Origin: URNF01 sp045594105 | GTDB lineage: Bacteria; Bacillota; Clostridia; Oscillospirales; Acutalibacteraceae | Length of the DNA stretch: 41,897 nucleotides | Direction: 5' to 3' | Assembly (NCBI GenBank): GCA_045594105.1 | Contig: JAZNXY010000120.1 | Location: 1-41,897, forward strand | Part shown: one piece after another, positions 31,489 through 41,484 of the stretch | Layout: each line of letters begins with the position of its first letter | How positions within the stretch are numbered: position 1 is the stretch's first letter | The notes under the pieces: model-generated | Seen by the model: the letters and a program-made list of their open reading frames with translations, nothing else | What the model was told of the DNA's origin: nothing | Databases searched by the model: none | Program-made: the position numbers and the translations under genes

Positions 31489-33533
31489 TCCTGTACTTCC
31501 CCGTCCACAGTTGTGGTGGTGGTTTCCCCCGCCTTCGTAGTGGTGGCGGTAGTAGATTCGATGAAGGTCATTTCACCCACCTGCTGTGCCGTACCTGCCG
31601 CACCGTTTACGGTGTAGCTGGTATAGACCTGATAGTTCGCCGTGCCGGCAGGCGCAATTTTCACCGTTACATCATATTCGTCTTTACGTACGCCTACAGT
31701 AAAAGTGACCTGTTTCTTTTTATCGGGCAGGATGTTCACCAAGCCCTTGGAAATGGTGCTGTCCAACGTACCGTCTACGTAAACCTGTAAATCAACGGTG
31801 GTAGAGGTTTCGGGCAACGGTAACAGGATTTCCACATCTCTGTATCCCGAGCTTACGGTCAACGTAATCTTTTCGGTAGGTACAAGCGACTCACCAACCT
31901 GCGGAGATACCTGGAGAACGGTATCCTTCACCGTGTCGCCGTTCTTATACACAACATCAACATTGTTAAAGCCCACGGAGGAAAGCTTCTGCTTCGCCGC
32001 CTCGAGATCCGTGTTTACAATGTTGGGAACAACCACCGGGTCGGGAGCTTGTACACCAATGCTGACAAACACCTTGATTTCACTGCCGCTGGCAACCTTG
32101 TTGGGATAAGCGGGTTCGGTCTTGATAACGCAGTCTTCCGCCACCGTGTCGCTGTTGGTTTGTACCAGCTTCACGGAAAAGCCCTCCTGCTCCAGGCGTG
32201 CACGTACCACATCAATATGTTCGCTTTCCACAACCTCGGGCACCTGGGTCAGCTTTTCACCGCTGCTGATCCACAGAGTCAGCTGACCTTTTAATTTGAT
32301 TTTGGAACCGGCTTCGGGTTCCTGTTTGAACACATAGCCATCCGGATATTCGGCATTGTTGGCTTTTTCGAACTTCAGCGTATAGGTGTTGAGGAAATCC
32401 ACATCATTCGCCAGCTCATTCACGTAATGCTTGCCGACAAAATTGCCGACCTCAAGCGTATTCTTGGCGTTGCCGCCACCGAAGATTTTGGAATATGCCG
32501 CAAAGCCGGCAAAAATCAGTGCCACCAGTGCTACCGCACCTGCCACCGCCGCCAAAATCGGCAAAATAGGCGGACCGCTCTTTTCCTCTTCTTCGGTTTC
32601 CTCTTCCTCTTCTTCGCTGTCAGACCCCTTAATTCTTGCAATAGCATCAATAAAGCGGGTGGGTTCTTCAGCGAAATACTGATATTCAAAGCGAATGCTG
32701 GGATTTTTCTTAAACTCCTCAATATCACTGAGCATTTCCGCCGCAGACTGATAACGGGAGTCGGTATCCTTTTGCATTGCCTTCAAGGTAATCTCTTCAA
32801 GGCCTTCGGGAATATCCTGATTGATTTTACGGGGGCGTTTCGCTTCCGACTGCAGTTGCATAATCGCTACCGATACCGCATTATCCGCTTCAAACGGCAA
32901 GCGACCGGTCAGCATTTCATACATCATAACACCCACTGCATACAGGTCGGTACGTTCGTCGGTCAGCTCACCTTTCGCCTGTTCGGGGCTGATATAGTGC
33001 ACCGAGCCGATGGCCTTTTCGCCTGCAACCGGCGGACGCAGCTCCGTACGGGACAACCGTGCGATACCGAAATCGGTCACCTTAATGGTGCCGTCCGGCA
33101 ACAGCATAATGTTCTGCGGCTTGATATCTCTATGAATAATGCCCTTATCGTGTGCATGCTGCAGCGCACGCAGAATCTGTACGGTAAAATGCACCGCTTC
33201 TCTCCAGCGGATATCCTTCTGCTGATCGATGTACTCCTTCAAGGTGATACCGTCAATGTACTCCATAACGATATACTGCAGTCGTTCATCAAAGCTCACG
33301 TCATACACACGTACGATATTCGGATGAGACAAAATCGCAATTGCCTTGGATTCATTTCTGAAACGACGGGTAAACTCCTCGTTATCCAGATACTCCTCTT
33401 TCAGAATTTTCACCGCTACAATGCGGTCATCCACAACGTCGTATGCTTTATATACATGCGCCATACCGCCTACACCGATCATCTGCTGAATCTCGTAGCG
33501 GCCTCCCAGTTTTTTTCCTACGTATTTACTCAT
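31485..33533 (-). CDS. prkC: PASTA-domain Ser/Thr protein kinase (PrkC)
   Basis: 682 residues. Cytoplasmic Hanks-type kinase: glycine loop IGVGGMAHVY (19-28), K42, HRDIKPQN (134-141), DFG (154-156), and an SVHYISPEQ activation segment. A Glu-rich juxtamembrane stretch (about 304-318) precedes one TM helix (about 322-346). Outside are three PASTA domains (about 359-425, 427-494, 499-563), which bind muropeptide or lipid II in related kinases and trigger germination in B. subtilis. A further beta-rich domain and a threonine-rich tail (564-682) follow. The gene overlaps prpC, its likely phosphatase, by 4 bp. Confidence 0.97.
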   Translation of the reverse strand: MSKYVGKKLGGRYEIQQMIGVGGMAHVYKAYDVVDDRIVAVKILKEEYLDNEEFTRRFRNESKAIAILSHPNIVRVYDVSFDERLQYIVMEYIDGITLKEYIDQQKDIRWREAVHFTVQILRALQHAHDKGIIHRDIKPQNIMLLPDGTIKVTDFGIARLSRTELRPPVAGEKAIGSVHYISPEQAKGELTDERTDLYAVGVMMYEMLTGRLPFEADNAVSVAIMQLQSEAKRPRKINQDIPEGLEEITLKAMQKDTDSRYQSAAEMLSDIEEFKKNPSIRFEYQYFAEEPTRFIDAIARIKGSDSEEEEEETEEEEKSGPPILPILAAVAGAVALVALIFAGFAAYSKIFGGGNAKNTLEVGNFVGKHYVNELANDVDFLNTYTLKFEKANNAEYPDGYVFKQEPEAGSKIKLKGQLTLWISSGEKLTQVPEVVESEHIDVVRARLEQEGFSVKLVQTNSDTVAEDCVIKTEPAYPNKVASGSEIKVFVSIGVQAPDPVVVPNIVNTDLEAAKQKLSSVGFNNVDVVYKNGDTVKDTVLQVSPQVGESLVPTEKITLTVSSGYRDVEILLPLPETSTTVDLQVYVDGTLDSTISKGLVNILPDKKKQVTFTVGVRKDEYDVTVKIAPAGTANYQVYTSYTVNGAAGTAQQVGEMTFIESTTATTTKAGETTTTTVDGEVQE

Positions 33534-34273
33534 GTGCGGTCACACCTTTCTGCAATCACCACAGCCGTGATATTATCTTCTCCGCCTGCCAAATTAGCGG
33601 TTTGTATCAGTGTTTGTGCTATCATCGGAACATCATCGCCGCTTAATTTCTCGGCAAGCTCCTCATCAGACAACATATTGGAAAGACCATCGCTGCAAAG
33701 AAGCAACCGTTCGCCCTCTTCCAAGGTTATCGTACCAAAATCGGCACGCACGTCGCTTGCAACGCCAATCGCTCTGGTGATGAAATGCTTCTTAGGATGC
33801 ACCTTTGCCTGCTCGGCGGTAATCTGCCCCTTTTCTATCATTTCCTGTACCACCGAGTGATCGGTAGTCTCCTGAACAAGACCGTCTGCTGTCAGCCGAT
33901 ACAAGCGGCTGTCACCAACGTGCGCAAAAATCACTTCGCTGCCTTGTACCAACACCACAACAACGGTCGTACCCATACCCAACAGATCCACGTCGGTATC
34001 GGCTTTGTCCAGCACCTCTATGTTGGCTGCAAGTATGGCACTTTCCAAGAGATTCAACATCGAAGCTATCGGCATATCGTCGGTATACTGTGTCACAATG
34101 CGTGTTTCCAGCAGGTCGGCTGTCATAGCACTCGCAATCGCACCGCCGTTCGGACCGCCCATACCGTCGCACACAACCGCATACAAACCCGTATCGGACA
34201 GTTCTCCCAAGCGGAACGTATCCTGATTACCGCTACGTACACGTCCCGTATCGGTTGCGCCAAAACATTCCAT
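33530..34273 (-). CDS. prpC: PP2C-family protein phosphatase (PrpC)
   Basis: 247 residues from ATG 34273 (MECFGATDTG), nine bases after AAAGGAGG; the open frame extends to 34453 but that part lies inside rlmN. Metal-binding motifs: GNQD at 15-18, VCDGMGGPNGG at 34-44, AHVGDSR, LLLCSDGLSN and GGEDNIT near the end. It removes phosphate from PrkC and its targets. Paired with prkC as in most Firmicutes. Confidence 0.97.
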   Translation of the reverse strand: MECFGATDTGRVRSGNQDTFRLGELSDTGLYAVVCDGMGGPNGGAIASAMTADLLETRIVTQYTDDMPIASMLNLLESAILAANIEVLDKADTDVDLLGMGTTVVVVLVQGSEVIFAHVGDSRLYRLTADGLVQETTDHSVVQEMIEKGQITAEQAKVHPKKHFITRAIGVASDVRADFGTITLEEGERLLLCSDGLSNMLSDEELAEKLSGDDVPMIAQTLIQTANLAGGEDNITAVVIAERCDRT

Positions 34274-34289
34274 CGGTCTTATCCTCCTT

Positions 34290-35318
34290 TCAATGTTGGT
34301 CTGCCTTGCGGCGTAACTGTCCGCAAGAAGCATTGATATCCGAGCCAAGCGTGCGCCGCACGGTAGCGGTAATGCCGCTTTGCTCCAAAATCTTCTGAAA
34401 CGCCGCAATTCTGTTGCGAGAGCTCGGTTTTTGATCCTTACCCTCCACAGCATTTACGGGAATTAAATTGACGTGGCACAAGGTGCCTTTCAACTTAGAC
34501 GCCAATTCCTTGGCACAGGCATCGCTGTCGTTGACACCGCCTACCATAGCATATTCATAGGATATCCGTCTGCCTGTCTTTTCTGCATACTCTCGACAAA
34601 CCGCCAATAATTCATCTACGGCATATCGTTTATTGACAGGCATCATCGGGGTTCGTATCGCATCATTGGGTGCGTGCAGTGACACCGATAAGGTAACCTG
34701 CAGCCCTTCATTCATCAGGCGGCGGATACCGTCTATCAGACCGCAGGTGGAAACTGACACATGGCGCATACCGATATGTACGCCACCCTTTTCGGTCAGC
34801 ATCCGCAAAAAGCGTATCACATTATCATAGTTATCCAGCGGCTCGCCCATGCGCATCAGTACTATTGAGGACACACGGACGCCGTGGTCCTTTTGTGCCA
34901 TTTCAATCTGCGCCAAAATCTCGGCGGCAGACAGGTCACGCACAAAGCCACCCATACCCGTCGCACAAAAGGTGCAACCCATTTTACAACCAACCTGTGT
35001 GGAAACACATTGACTCCAGCCGTGATGGTAGGACATCAGCACCGATTCCACCGTTTCTCCGTCCTCTAATTCGAACAGATATTTCACCGTACCGTCAATC
35101 TGCGATACCAGCTTGCGGGCCACCTTTACACCCGGAACGGTAAACCATTCTTTCAGCTGTTCACGCAGTGTCTGCGGCAGGTTAGACATGCTGTCAAAAT
35201 CACAAACGCCTGCATCCAGCCACTTACGTATCTGGTCGGCACGGTATCCTGCGACCCCCTGTGCCGTCAAAAACGCTTTCAGGTCGGCGACAGACATCGA
35301 TTTTATATCTTTCTTCAT
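34290..35318 (-). CDS. rlmN: Dual-specificity 23S rRNA/tRNA adenine-C2 methyltransferase RlmN
   Basis: 342 residues. Radical SAM enzyme that makes m2A2503 in 23S rRNA and m2A37 in tRNA. The Fe-S motif is C111-x3-C115-x2-C118 (CKMGCTFC); the methyl-carrier cysteines are C118-region and the late C332 (SDINASCGQL). The GEP motif reads MRMGEP (R156), where close relatives usually have a glycine. An N-terminal RNA-binding domain spans about 1-85. It sits between rsmB and prpC as in B. subtilis. Confidence 0.96.
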   Translation of the reverse strand: MKKDIKSMSVADLKAFLTAQGVAGYRADQIRKWLDAGVCDFDSMSNLPQTLREQLKEWFTVPGVKVARKLVSQIDGTVKYLFELEDGETVESVLMSYHHGWSQCVSTQVGCKMGCTFCATGMGGFVRDLSAAEILAQIEMAQKDHGVRVSSIVLMRMGEPLDNYDNVIRFLRMLTEKGGVHIGMRHVSVSTCGLIDGIRRLMNEGLQVTLSVSLHAPNDAIRTPMMPVNKRYAVDELLAVCREYAEKTGRRISYEYAMVGGVNDSDACAKELASKLKGTLCHVNLIPVNAVEGKDQKPSSRNRIAAFQKILEQSGITATVRRTLGSDINASCGQLRRKADQH

Positions 35319-35327
35319 GCTAACAAC

Positions 35328-36662
35328 TCATTTCTTCCGAAAGGAAGCGATAAAGAAACCGTCGGTTTCGTGAATATGCGGAAATAACGTAATTTGATGA
35401 GACGGTGCAAGCCCCAGCTTATCAAAGCAGGACTTCAGCGGCAAGATTTGCGGTGCAAAATCGGGATGTGCTTCCAGGAATGCCGCCGCCACCTGTTCAT
35501 TTTCCTCCGTACGCAACGTACAGGTCGAATACTGTAAAATGCCGCCGCTTTTCACCATTTCTGCGGCTCGGGACAGTATTTCCAGCTGCAGCTGCGGCAG
35601 AGCATCAAAATCGGAAAGTGATTTATACCGAATCTCCGGTTTACGACGGATGACACCCAATCCGGAGCAGGGAGCATCACAAATCACCCTGTCAAACGCA
35701 CCCTTCAGTGCGGCAGGCACCGGTTTTGATGCGTCCCGCACCACCGTTTCTACACAGGTGATGCCGAACGCTTTCGCACGGGCTTCTATCGTTTCACATT
35801 TTTGCGGATAAATATCTCCTGCTAAAATGCTGCCCTCGTTTTGCATATATTGTGCTACCGTAAAGCTTTTACCTCCCGGTGCCGCACATACATCCGCAAT
35901 GTATTCCTTCGGCTTTGCACCCAGTGCAAAGCAGCAATACTGCGACGCAGTATCCTGATAATAATACCATTCTTCTTCCCACTTTGCAAGACCTTTCCAA
36001 TCAATTCCCGCAGGAATATGTACTGCTTGGGGGAGGTCGGGATGCACCGCATACGGTACACCCGCTTCGTCGAGATGCTTAGTAAAATCCTCAACCGAGA
36101 TTTTTAGTGTGTTGACACGCAAATACTGGGGCGGCGGCACATTTACCGCTTCCAGCAGACCCTTAGCGGTCTCCTTACCATACGCACGGTACCAATACGT
36201 CACCAATTCAGACGGAACGCTGTACCGCACGACATCTCCCTGTACACCTTTTGGCAGATTAGCAAACAACGTATCCCGTTTCCTGTCAATATTACGCAAC
36301 ACCGCATTGACCATACCTGCCGCTTTATACTGTCCTTTGGCTTTCGCAAGGTTTACCGCTTCGTTGACAGCCGCAGATGTCGGGATTTTATCCATAAAAA
36401 GCAGTTGGTACACGCCTGTACGCAGGATTTCCAGAACGGCAGGGTGCATTTTCTCGAGCTTCATGGTACAAAACTGACCAAGTGTATAATCAATGGTCAG
36501 TTGTCGTTCGGTAACCCCATATACAAGGCGGGAAACCAATCCTTTATCTGCGGAAGACAGGTTATTTTGTCGTAAAGCGGTGTCCAGCACAATATTAGAA
36601 AAGCCACCGTCGCGGTGGATGCGTATCAGCAGATCTACCGCAATACTCCGTGCACCCGCCAT
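35328..36662 (-). CDS. rsmB: 16S rRNA (cytosine-967 C5)-methyltransferase RsmB
   Basis: 444 residues. N-terminal NusB-like RNA-binding domain (about 1-135), then a Rossmann methyltransferase with SAM loop DVCAAPGGKS (257-266), the PCSGLG motif with C332 and the nucleophile-site STCTL with C381. The start shares a base with the stop of the YugP-like gene (TGATG). The end GFFIASFRKK is normal. Confidence 0.96.
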   Translation of the reverse strand: MAGARSIAVDLLIRIHRDGGFSNIVLDTALRQNNLSSADKGLVSRLVYGVTERQLTIDYTLGQFCTMKLEKMHPAVLEILRTGVYQLLFMDKIPTSAAVNEAVNLAKAKGQYKAAGMVNAVLRNIDRKRDTLFANLPKGVQGDVVRYSVPSELVTYWYRAYGKETAKGLLEAVNVPPPQYLRVNTLKISVEDFTKHLDEAGVPYAVHPDLPQAVHIPAGIDWKGLAKWEEEWYYYQDTASQYCCFALGAKPKEYIADVCAAPGGKSFTVAQYMQNEGSILAGDIYPQKCETIEARAKAFGITCVETVVRDASKPVPAALKGAFDRVICDAPCSGLGVIRRKPEIRYKSLSDFDALPQLQLEILSRAAEMVKSGGILQYSTCTLRTEENEQVAAAFLEAHPDFAPQILPLKSCFDKLGLAPSHQITLFPHIHETDGFFIASFRKK

Positions 36663-37339
36663 CAGTGACGTCTCCTACGTCCTGCTACCAACAGCACCAG
36701 TCGCAACAGGTTCATCACCGATACAAGCAAAGCCGCCACATAGGTCATCGCTGCGGCAAACAACACTTTCCGTACGTGCTTGAGCTCGGTACTTGAAAAA
36801 TGACCGCTGGTTTCCAAAGCCGCCACCGCACGGCGGCTCGCATTAAACTCCACCGGCAAGGTTACAAGCTGAAACAGCACCGCCACACTGAACAACGCGA
36901 TGCCGATATAGGACAGCATATCCAATCCTGCAATCAAGCCGAACATAATGAGATACGGCGAAACACTTGCAGAAAAGTTGGTCACGGGAACAAGTGCCAT
37001 ACGGAAACGAATAGGTGCATAGTTTTCCGCATATTGCAAAGCATGTCCCGTTTCGTGTGCGGCAACACCTACAGCGGCAACCGAATTGACACCGTACACC
37101 GGTTCGGACAAATGAATCGAATCCGAGCGTGGATCATAGTGGTCGGTCAATTCCCCTGCAACGGGGTTTACCGCCACATGCATACCGTTGGCACGCTGTA
37201 TCAGCAGCGATGCATCCGCTCCGGTCATACCCGACGCAGTAGCATAATGACTGTATTTACGGAAGGTGGATTTCACCTTATACTGTGCCCACGCCGTTAT
37301 CAGCAGTGCAGGGACAACCAGCAACAGATAGTAGTACAT
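36662..37339 (-). CDS. Zinc-dependent membrane peptidase, YugP-like
   Basis: 225 residues. The metalloprotease motif H95-E96-x2-H99 (AAHETGHA) lies between an N-terminal TM segment and three further hydrophobic segments (about 115-140, 141-160, 193-220); the EFNASRRA motif at about 164-171 is a family feature and may provide the third ligand. The fold matches the YugP/Zn_peptidase_2 family. Physiological substrate unknown. Its place between fmt and rsmB differs from B. subtilis, where yugP is elsewhere. Confidence 0.92.
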   Translation of the reverse strand: MYYYLLLVVPALLITAWAQYKVKSTFRKYSHYATASGMTGADASLLIQRANGMHVAVNPVAGELTDHYDPRSDSIHLSEPVYGVNSVAAVGVAAHETGHALQYAENYAPIRFRMALVPVTNFSASVSPYLIMFGLIAGLDMLSYIGIALFSVAVLFQLVTLPVEFNASRRAVAALETSGHFSSTELKHVRKVLFAAAMTYVAALLVSVMNLLRLVLLVAGRRRRH

Positions 37340-37348
37340 ACATTCTCC

Positions 37349-38281
37349 TTATTTCAAAAGCGTACCCACCGACACCGTATGACCACGCAGAAAATCTGCC
37401 GCTGCCATACGACGTGAGCCGGGGGCCTGTAATTCTACAATTTCCAAAGTCGTCTTATCACCGCAGGCAACCGCAAACGGAGACAGCGACACCACCGTAC
37501 CCGCTGCCGCATCGGTATTACCGCCCACGTGGGTTTTATGGATTTTCAGTACGGTATCCTCCCACACGCAGGTGGCGACAGGCCACGGATGCAAGCCACG
37601 CACCCGGTTATGCAGGGTCTGTGCGGATTTTGTGAAATCCAGCGGACACATACTTTTGTCTAACATCGTAACATAAGAGGCCTCTGCCTCATCCTGCTTT
37701 TGCGGCTGTATATCGCCATTCAACAGGCGGGTCAAGGTTTCGGACAAAAGGGTTGCACCGTCTTCACACAACGCATCAAACAATTCACCTGCGGTCATAT
37801 CGGCAGGTATGGTACGTTCGGAGGTCAGCAGAATATCCCCCGTATCAACGCCTTCATTCATCAACTGTGTAGTGACTCCCGTTTTCGTATCACCATTCAA
37901 AACAGCCCATTGAATAGGGGCGGAGCCACGATATTTGGGTAACAACGAGCCGTGCACGTTCACGCATCCAAAAGGCGGGATTTCCAACACACGTTTCGGC
38001 AAAATCTTACCGTATGCCACCACCGCAAACAAATCCGCACCCGTTGCCTTTAACGTTTCATACGCCTCATCACTTTTCAGTGTTTTCGGCTGATACACAG
38101 TAATGCCGTGCTTTTCGGCACATTCCTTGACAGGCGGCGGGGTCAGAGTCTGGTGTCTGCCCTTGGGTTTATCCTCTTGTGTTACCGCCAACACTACCTC
38201 GTATCCGTCGGCAAGCAGTCTTTCTAATGCGGGAACCGCAAAATCGGGCGTTCCCATAAACACAATTTTCAAATCGTTCAC
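37349..38281 (-). CDS. fmt: Methionyl-tRNA formyltransferase
   Basis: 310 residues. It formylates the initiator Met-tRNA with 10-formyl-THF. Signatures: FMGTPDFAVP at 8-17, the active-site residues N108, H110 (NVHGSLLPKYRG) and D146 (EGVDTGDIL), and the C-terminal OB domain. It starts 1 bp after the def stop, pairing formyl addition and removal. Confidence 0.97.
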   Translation of the reverse strand: MNDLKIVFMGTPDFAVPALERLLADGYEVVLAVTQEDKPKGRHQTLTPPPVKECAEKHGITVYQPKTLKSDEAYETLKATGADLFAVVAYGKILPKRVLEIPPFGCVNVHGSLLPKYRGSAPIQWAVLNGDTKTGVTTQLMNEGVDTGDILLTSERTIPADMTAGELFDALCEDGATLLSETLTRLLNGDIQPQKQDEAEASYVTMLDKSMCPLDFTKSAQTLHNRVRGLHPWPVATCVWEDTVLKIHKTHVGGNTDAAAGTVVSLSPFAVACGDKTTLEIVELQAPGSRRMAAADFLRGHTVSVGTLLK

Positions 38282-38282
38282 C

Positions 38283-38747
38283 TTATTTCAGTTCATCGGG
38301 ACCAAGCATACGGGTTACCTTGCTCTTAAACAGCACACCGTCCAAATGGTCGGTTTCGTGGGAAATGCACTGTGCTTTCAGACCGTTTGCGGTAATGATG
38401 AAGTATTTACCGTTTCTGTCCTGTGCCTGCAGCTTCACCGTTTCGGGACGGTTGACAAGACCGTATTCGCCGGGGCTGGAAAGACAACCCTCCACACACT
38501 CCTGTACACCCTTTTCTTCCAGAATCTTCGGGTTGATACATTCGATGAGACCGTCGCCCACATCCATGATGAACAGACGGCGCAGCATGCCTACCTGCGG
38601 ACCGGCAAGACCGACACCGTTCGCTTTCGCCAACGTGTCCTTCATATCGTCCAGCAGCTGCCACAGCCGTCCGTCAAAGTTTTCCACGGGACGGCACACC
38701 TTATGCAATATCGGATCACTTTCATTCAAAATATTTCGCAAAGCCAT
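38283..38747 (-). CDS. def: Peptide deformylase
   Basis: 154 residues. It removes the formyl group from new proteins. Motif I GVGLAGPQ at 44-51, motif II EGCLS with metal ligand C88, motif III HETDHLDG with H130, E131 and H134. The short length fits the type I-like clostridial form. It lies 11 bp after priA. Confidence 0.97.
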   Translation of the reverse strand: MALRNILNESDPILHKVCRPVENFDGRLWQLLDDMKDTLAKANGVGLAGPQVGMLRRLFIMDVGDGLIECINPKILEEKGVQECVEGCLSSPGEYGLVNRPETVKLQAQDRNGKYFIITANGLKAQCISHETDHLDGVLFKSKVTRMLGPDELK

Positions 38748-38758
38748 ATACTTTCTCC

Positions 38759-41227
38759 TTACAGCAATGATACGGGATTGATGTCCGCATACACAGTGAC
38801 ATTCTTATTTTGGGGTGCTTTTGCAAACTCAGCAAGCAGTTCACCCACAAGTGCACGCATACGTGCGGTATTCTTTGTTTTGACAATCAGCTTATATCTG
38901 TATTTACCCGACACACGTGCCACAGCGGCAGGGGTCGGATCCAATGCAATCAGCGGCACATCCGCATAAGCGGCGGTTACCTTCTGGCGCAGCATACCCA
39001 TAAACCGATTGGCAGCATCCGCCACCTCTCTTTCCATAATGCCCACAAAGCCAAACAGGCATAAATCGGAATACGGCGGATATTTCAGCATTTTTCTTGC
39101 GGCTATCTCCGTGTCTACAAACGCAGTATAATCCTGCTTCGCCGCCAATGCGATAACGTAGTTTTCGGGAACGTAGGTCTGAATCACCGCACGGCCGACG
39201 GCATCCCGCCTGCCTGCACGCCCCACCACCTGCGTGAGCAATGAAAAGGTGTTTTCAAACGCACGGTAATCGGCGGTATACAACGATTGATCGGCAGACA
39301 GCACGCCCACCAAACCAACCGCAGGGAAATCCAGGCCCTTGGCAACCATTTGGGTGCCAATCATAATTTTATATTGACCTTCCGCAAATGCCTTAAAGTT
39401 CTTCTCGTAAGACAGACGTGACATGGTCGTATCGGCATCCATACGTAAAACAGGGACACCGGGGAACTTCTCTTCCAACTCTTCTTCCACACGTTGGGTA
39501 CCCAGCCCGCTGTAACGGATTTTATCCGACCGGCATACGGGACACTCCGTGGGCGGTTGCTCTATATGACCGCAATAGTGGCAGTTAAGCTTCCTGTTGG
39601 CACGGTGATAGGTCATAGAGATACTGCAGGAAGGGCAGGTGAACACATAGCCACAGGAGCGGCAGGTAATATGCGTATTGAAGCCACGGCGATTCAGCAA
39701 CAGAATCACCTGTTTCCCCGCATCCAACGTTTCCTGCATCGCCGCCCGCAACGTCGGTCCGATACTGTCAGCACCAATCTCCTCGCCACGCAGATCTACA
39801 ATCTCTACCTGCGGCAATGCGGTATCGCCGAAGCGGTTTTTGAGGGTACACAACGTGTATCTGCCGCTTGTCGCCGCTACATAGCTTTCGGTAGAGGGGG
39901 TTGCCGAGGTCAACAGCAACAAAGCATTATGCTTTGCAGAGCGGTATTTTGCAATATCCCTTGCGTGATAACGAGGAGAGTTTTCGGATTTGTAGGTATG
40001 CTCCTGTTCCTCGTCCATCACGATAAGACCGATGTTTTCGCACGGTGCAAACACCGCAGAACGTGTGCCGACCACAACCGTCGCATCCCCACGGCGAATG
40101 CGTTTCCATTCATCCATTCTTTCACCGATAGACAGACCGCTATGCAACACAGCGACCCGTCTGCCATACCGTTTCAAGAACAAATCCATCATCTGGGGTG
40201 TCAGAGAGATTTCGGGGACCAATACAATCACCTGTTTACCGTCTCGCAGCACCGCATCGATGAGGTTCATATACACCTGCGTTTTGCCGCTGCCGGTCAC
40301 ACCGTACAGCAACGCTGCCGCAGGATCGTGCTTTCCGTACAATGTCTGCAGGGTATCAAGTGCCATCTGCTGTTCCTCATTCAGTGGAGTAGATACAATG
40401 TCAGGCAGATGACCATCCTGCTCATAGGGGGTACGCAGAATCTCGGCTTCGTAGTAAAACGCTAGATTTTTCTTGACCAGTGCATCCACCACCGCCTTGG
40501 TCACCGAGGTGAAATAGCACACCTCTTTTACCGAGGCACAGCCAACATCCTGCAGAAGTGTCAGCACCGATTTCTGACGGGCGGTCAATTTTTCCGCACC
40601 CGTTTCCTGCCATGCTTCGCCATCAGCGGTCAGACGTACCATACGCACAGCGGCATCGCCGGTATGTCGGGTGGCACCGTCCGCACGGAACAGCAGTTCC
40701 TTTTTGAGCAGTGTGTGTATTTCGGGGGCGTTTTCTGCAACACCGCACTTTTTAAGCAAGGTATCCGCATCCACACCGTCAGGGCAGCGTGAAACGAAGG
40801 TGAAAATCTGTTTTTCCGCAAAGGACAGCTCTTCCAATACCTCAGGCGGCACATCATTTGCCGCACGGAACATCGTTTTGATACGCATATACATACCCGT
40901 CGGTAACATCGCGCGAGTGCATTCAAACACGGTAGAGAAGGTGCGTTCCTTCATCCACAATGCCAAGCCGAGCAACTCATCCGACAACAACGGCTCTTCG
41001 TCCAGCACCGCATCGATGGGTTTTATGCGTGCAGGCAATTCATTCGGGGTATCCAATGACAAAATCATACCTTGACGGGTACGGTTGCCACCACCAAACG
41101 GTACCAGCACACGACAGCCCACCTTTGCTTTCTCAACAAGGTGAGGCGGCACTGCGTAAGTGTATGCACGGTCAAAAGAAAAAGATGCCTTTTCAACCGC
41201 TATTTGCACAACCGTTGTTTTCAGCAT
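38759..41227 (-). CDS. priA: Primosomal replication-restart helicase PriA
   Basis: 822 residues from ATG 41227 (MLKTTVVQIAV) behind GAGGTG; the open frame upstream to 41296 has no support. DNA-binding N-terminal domain (about 1-110), winged helix region, DEAD/DEAH-type helicase core with Walker A GVTGSGKT (309-316) and DEEQEH (405-410), a zinc-binding insertion with eight cysteines between C522 and C565, and QVVGRAGR in the second lobe. It reloads the replisome at stalled forks. Confidence 0.97.
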   Translation of the reverse strand: MLKTTVVQIAVEKASFSFDRAYTYAVPPHLVEKAKVGCRVLVPFGGGNRTRQGMILSLDTPNELPARIKPIDAVLDEEPLLSDELLGLALWMKERTFSTVFECTRAMLPTGMYMRIKTMFRAANDVPPEVLEELSFAEKQIFTFVSRCPDGVDADTLLKKCGVAENAPEIHTLLKKELLFRADGATRHTGDAAVRMVRLTADGEAWQETGAEKLTARQKSVLTLLQDVGCASVKEVCYFTSVTKAVVDALVKKNLAFYYEAEILRTPYEQDGHLPDIVSTPLNEEQQMALDTLQTLYGKHDPAAALLYGVTGSGKTQVYMNLIDAVLRDGKQVIVLVPEISLTPQMMDLFLKRYGRRVAVLHSGLSIGERMDEWKRIRRGDATVVVGTRSAVFAPCENIGLIVMDEEQEHTYKSENSPRYHARDIAKYRSAKHNALLLLTSATPSTESYVAATSGRYTLCTLKNRFGDTALPQVEIVDLRGEEIGADSIGPTLRAAMQETLDAGKQVILLLNRRGFNTHITCRSCGYVFTCPSCSISMTYHRANRKLNCHYCGHIEQPPTECPVCRSDKIRYSGLGTQRVEEELEEKFPGVPVLRMDADTTMSRLSYEKNFKAFAEGQYKIMIGTQMVAKGLDFPAVGLVGVLSADQSLYTADYRAFENTFSLLTQVVGRAGRRDAVGRAVIQTYVPENYVIALAAKQDYTAFVDTEIAARKMLKYPPYSDLCLFGFVGIMEREVADAANRFMGMLRQKVTAAYADVPLIALDPTPAAVARVSGKYRYKLIVKTKNTARMRALVGELLAEFAKAPQNKNVTVYADINPVSLL

Positions 41228-41265
41228 CTCTTTCACCTCTTTTGTATCAGTTTTCCTTGTGTTAC

Positions 41266-41466
41266 TTATTCCGCATCCGGAACGGACAAACGGCATTCTT
41301 CGTTTTTGAAATCTTCAATCGCAAGACTTACGGTTTTTTCTGTGATAATCTCGTCGTTTTCCTGTGCACGTTCGGAAATTTCCCGTGCACGCTTTGCAAC
41401 GCCGATGACTACGGCATAGCGGCTGTGTTTGCCTTGCAATTCTTCAATATCAGTGGGTTTCAACAT
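41266..41466 (-). CDS. rpoZ: RNA polymerase omega subunit
   Basis: 66 residues. ATG 41466 (MLKPTDIEEL) is chosen because GGAGG sits 8 bp upstream; ATG 41472 is only 2 bp from it. The KHSRYAVVIGVAKRAREI stretch is the conserved omega core helix. The protein helps assembly of the beta-prime subunit. gmk-rpoZ adjacency is standard. Confidence 0.93.
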   Translation of the reverse strand: MLKPTDIEELQGKHSRYAVVIGVAKRAREISERAQENDEIITEKTVSLAIEDFKNEECRLSVPDAE

Positions 41467-41484
41467 ATTCATTACCTCCAAAAA

